This document shows positions 5,421 to 8,416 of a stretch of 8,416 nucleotides of DNA, piece after piece. The notes below the pieces were generated by a model. That model did no database searches. It worked only from the letters and a program-made list of their open reading frames with translations, and had not been told where the DNA came from. Position numbers and translations under genes: made by a program. Positions within the stretch are counted from its first letter, which is position 1; every line of letters begins with the position of its first letter. The DNA comes from DASUFI01 sp036274635 (lineage in GTDB: Bacteria > Planctomycetota > B15-G4): NCBI GenBank assembly GCA_036274635.1, contig DASUFI010000060.1, forward strand, positions 1 to 8,416. Reading direction: 5' to 3'.

Positions 5421-6833
5421 ATGAGCATGCGCGCGAAGCTCGTGGCTGTGCTGTTGCTCTCGCTCGGCGTACTGGGCGTGCTCATCCTCGCCACGTCGAC
5501 GCGCCGGCAGCTCGCGCAGCCAGCCGCCGGCGGAGTGGTCGAGCGATCACCTCCGCCGGCGGCCGACGCGGAGCGCCTGCCTGCGCCGGTGGGCGCGGCC
5601 GCGGCGCCGGCGGCGCTCCTCGACGAGGTGCCGGGGCCACCCTCGGACGCCAGCCTCGCGGCCCGGCGCGCCGCGGCCGAAGACCTCGCGCGTCGCCTGC
5701 GCGAGCAGCTGGAGGGGCTCGCGGAGCAGTCGCCCGCCACGTTCCACGAGGAGGCGGTGGGTCCGCTGCAGGACTTCGCGGCGGCGGCGCTGGCGGCCGG
5801 CGCGCCGGAGCCGCCCGTGCTCGTCGCCGCGCTCCGGAGCCAGGCCGCCCTGGCGAGCGCGCCCGTCGTCTCCGGCGGGCTGCTCGCCGCGGCAGGGGGC
5901 GTGGGCGAGACCGCCTGGGCCCTGCAGATGGCGGCGGGCGAGGAGCTGCGCGACGGCCTCGCCGGCCTGGCCTGGAATGCGGCCTCTCCGCCGGGCGACG
6001 ACGCGCTCGTCCTGCACCCCGAGGTCTTCCTGCGCATGCAGCCGCGCGCCGGCCTCGCGGTGCTGGCCCTGCCGTGGAGCCGGCAGCCCCAGGAGCCCGT
6101 GCTCGACTGGGCCTGGTCGCTCGTGCGCGAGCCGGCCACGGAGCTGGAGACGCTGCTCGGCCGCGAGCTGGCGGTCTTCCTCGTGGGCACGCGGGTCGAC
6201 AGCGATGCGGGCACGCTGTCCATCTTCCGGCAGCTGCTCTTCGACCTCGACCCTCGCAGCCAGCAGCTGCGGCCGGCACTGGTCTTCGTGCTGGCGCAGG
6301 CGCGCGGCGAGGCGGCACGCGCGGTGCTGCAGGACTTCCTCAACGACCCGCAGGCGGGCGAGCACGGCAAGACGCTCGCGCGCTGGTGGCTGTCGAAGGG
6401 CGTGCCGCGGCCGGGCGACGTGTCGGCCCTCGTGGCGCCTTTGCTCGACCCCAGCAGCAGCGCGCCGGACCGCACCATGGCCGCCGGCACGCTGCTGGCG
6501 CGCATCGGGCAGGCCAGCGGCGACGAGCTGGCTCAGATGGAGGACGTGCTGTCGCTGCGCGCCCTCGACGAGGAGAATGCCACGGCAAGGCTGGGAGCGG
6601 TGTCGGTGCTGGGCAAGCTGCCCGGCGGCTTCCAGCGTCTTGCGGCGTTGTCGGACGTGCTGCGGCGCGACGCCAAGCCCAACATCCGCTCGACCGCGGC
6701 GCACGCGCTCGGCAGCACGCCCGAGCCCTTCCGGAGCGAGGCGCTGGCGCAGCTGCGCGCGGCCTTGTCCACCGAGACCGACCCGGGCGTCCGCGAGATG
6801 ATCGCGCGCATGCTCGCGGAGGCGGGCGGCTGA
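5421..6833 (+). CDS. membrane-anchored HEAT-like helical-repeat protein
   Basis: The protein has 470 residues. A single hydrophobic helix (residues 6-24, after MSMRAK) acts as a signal anchor or uncleaved signal peptide. Residues 31-75 are a Pro/Ala-rich linker, and 77-125 are charged helix. The rest is almost entirely alpha-helical. Residues 350-470 have HEAT-repeat character: paired short helices with RTMAAGTLLARIG (351-363), ATARLGAVSVLGKL (387-400), NIRSTAAHALGSTP (421-434) and GVREMIARMLAEAG (456-469). Residues 280-345 may hold earlier, more diverged repeats. HEAT repeats are protein-binding scaffolds; no catalytic motif is visible. The likely location is anchored in the inner membrane with the repeats outside, judging by the basic N-terminus. 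It is probably co-expressed with the secreted eight-cysteine protein just upstream, which could be its partner, though this is inferred only from adjacency. The middle region (130-280) matches nothing I recognise. Confidence 0.75.
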   Translation: MSMRAKLVAVLLLSLGVLGVLILATSTRRQLAQPAAGGVVERSPPPAADAERLPAPVGAAAAPAALLDEVPGPPSDASLAARRAAAEDLARRLREQLEGLAEQSPATFHEEAVGPLQDFAAAALAAGAPEPPVLVAALRSQAALASAPVVSGGLLAAAGGVGETAWALQMAAGEELRDGLAGLAWNAASPPGDDALVLHPEVFLRMQPRAGLAVLALPWSRQPQEPVLDWAWSLVREPATELETLLGRELAVFLVGTRVDSDAGTLSIFRQLLFDLDPRSQQLRPALVFVLAQARGEAARAVLQDFLNDPQAGEHGKTLARWWLSKGVPRPGDVSALVAPLLDPSSSAPDRTMAAGTLLARIGQASGDELAQMEDVLSLRALDEENATARLGAVSVLGKLPGGFQRLAALSDVLRRDAKPNIRSTAAHALGSTPEPFRSEALAQLRAALSTETDPGVREMIARMLAEAGG

Positions 6834-6855
6834 TGAATCTGCGGCTGCCCGCGCC

Positions 6856-6861
6856 CATACT
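6856..6861 (+). promoter_or_regulatory. -10-like box for a leaderless dipeptidase mRNA
   Basis: CATACT (4 of 6 to TATAAT) ends 9 bases before the ATG at 6871. The intervening bases hold no Shine-Dalgarno. Only a weak 3-of-6 -35 match (ATGAAT, 6833-6838) sits at 17-base spacing, overlapping the previous stop codon. The spacing matches the other two leaderless candidates in the window. Confidence 0.42.
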
Positions 6862-6870
6862 GGTCCGACC

Positions 6871-7937
6871 ATGCACCCCCTCGCCGACATCTCCGAGGCC
6901 GCCGCCGCGCTGCACCGCCGCGCCCTGGTCATGGACGCGCACGCGGACACGCTCACGGAGATGACCGACCGGGGCTACGACCTCGACGCGGCGCCCGAGG
7001 GCCGGCACCTCGACCTGCCGCGCTGCGCCGGCGGCGTGCTGGACGCGCAGGTCTTCACCTGCTTCGTGCACCCGCAGTACGTGGGCCATGGCGCGGCCGA
7101 CCGCGCGCGGGCCATGCTCGACACGCTGGACCGCCAGCTCGCGCGCTTCCCGGACCGCCTCGCGCTGTGCACGGCGCCCGGCGACGTCGCGGCCGCGCGC
7201 GCCGCGGGCCAGCTGGGCGCCGTCCTCGCCGTCGAGGGCGGGCACGCCATCGAGAACGACCTGCGCGTGCTGGAGGAGTTCTTCCGGCGCGGCGTGCGCA
7301 CCATGACGCTCACCTGGAACAACTCCAACGAATGGGCCGACGGCTGTGGCGACGCCGGGCTGCACGGCGGCCTCACGGCCCGCGGCCGAGAGGTCGTGTC
7401 GGCGATGGACTCGCTGGGCATGGTGGTGGACATCAGCCACGTGGCGCCGACCACGTTCCGCGACGCGCTCGAGGTCGCGCGCCGGCCCTGCATCGCCAGC
7501 CACTCCTGCGCGCGGGCGCTGCGCGACCATCCGCGCAACCTCACCGACGAGCAGCTGCGCGCGCTGGCGCAACGCGGTGGCGTGGCCTGCCTCAACGTCT
7601 ACCCGGTCTTCCTCGTGGCCGAGGGCGAGGCCACGCTGGAGCACGTGCTCGACCACGCCGAGCGCTTCCTGCGCGTCGCGGGCGAGGACCACGTGGGGCT
7701 GGGCTGCGACTACGACGGCATCGGCGTCACGCCCGTGGACATGCCGGACGTGGCCGCGCTGCCGCGCCTCACGGACGGCCTGCTGCGCCGCGGCTGGAGC
7801 GAGCGCGCGGTGGAGAAGATGCTCGGCGCCAACCTGCTGCGCGTCTTCGAGGAGTGCCTGCCAGCGCGCGCCCCTCGCGCCGCGACGGCCGGTGCCGCGG
7901 CCGCGAGTGCCGCCGCGCCCGCCGCCGGAGCCGCCTC

Positions 7938-7941
<4 letters not shown>
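6871..7941 (+). CDS. membrane dipeptidase family (M19) metallopeptidase
   Basis: The protein has 356 residues, and the family core fills about 14-328. All expected metal-site motifs of renal/membrane dipeptidases are present. H24 and D26 are in VMDAHADT, the bridging E122 is in LAVEGGHA, H190 is in VVDISHVAP, and H211 is in IASHSCAR. R222 (HPRNLTDEQ) and D280 in the GLGCDYDG motif complete the active site by analogy with human renal dipeptidase. Family members hydrolyse dipeptides, some including D-amino acids, using two zinc ions on a TIM barrel. The exact substrate here is not readable. No signal peptide is visible, so the protein is predicted to be cytoplasmic despite the family name. Residues 329-356 are an Ala-rich tail beyond the normal family end. 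The start ATG lacks a Shine-Dalgarno but has a -10-like CATACT 9 bases upstream. The stop overlaps the next gene's GTG start, implying co-transcription and coupled translation. Confidence 0.92.

Positions 7942-8416
<475 letters not shown>

Overview
This is a very GC-rich bacterial window with tightly packed genes, almost all on the + strand. It holds eight protein-coding genes, and the first and last are cut by the window edges. I see no rRNA, tRNA, CRISPR array, insertion sequence or phage gene. The mix of genes (a TonB-type protein, a large secreted-side protein of repeated carboxypeptidase-regulatory-like domains, DUF2203, a membrane-anchored HEAT-type protein, an M19 dipeptidase) suggests a Gram-negative-type, environmental, high-GC lineage such as Planctomycetota, Myxococcota or Acidobacteriota. 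That placement is inference from gene content and composition, not from a marker gene.

Layout. (1) 1-718: 3' part of a TonB-family protein with a Pro-rich then Gly-rich linker and a C-terminal TonB domain. (2) 807-3686: a 959-residue protein with one N-terminal membrane anchor and about nine tandem beta-sandwich repeats. (3) 3742-4515: a class I SAM-dependent methyltransferase. (4) 4519-4929, minus strand: a DUF2203 protein that converges on the methyltransferase with only 3 bases between stop codons. (5) 4930-5060: a 131-base divergent promoter region. (6) 5061-5393 and 5421-6833: a probable two-gene operon for a small secreted protein with eight cysteines and a membrane-anchored helical-repeat (HEAT-like) protein. 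Both genes are preceded by the same perfect Shine-Dalgarno 8-mer. (7) 6871-7941: an M19 membrane dipeptidase-family enzyme with its metal ligands intact. (8) 7938-8416: the 5' part of an RlmI-type 23S rRNA methyltransferase (PUA domain first), overlapping the dipeptidase stop by four bases.

How it works together. The first two genes and the 5061/5421 pair are envelope-directed. The methyltransferase, DUF2203 protein, dipeptidase and rRNA methyltransferase look cytoplasmic. I see no single pathway linking them all. The most useful sequence-level observation is about expression. The three cytoplasmic genes with their own promoters (3742, 4929 minus, 6871) each have a -10-like hexamer exactly 9 bases before the start codon and no Shine-Dalgarno, which points to leaderless or near-leaderless mRNAs. 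The three complete genes with N-terminal membrane or signal segments (807, 5061, 5421) all have strong Shine-Dalgarno sites. I found no convincing new defence or mobile system. The best candidate for something undescribed is the eight-cysteine secreted protein with its HEAT-like partner.
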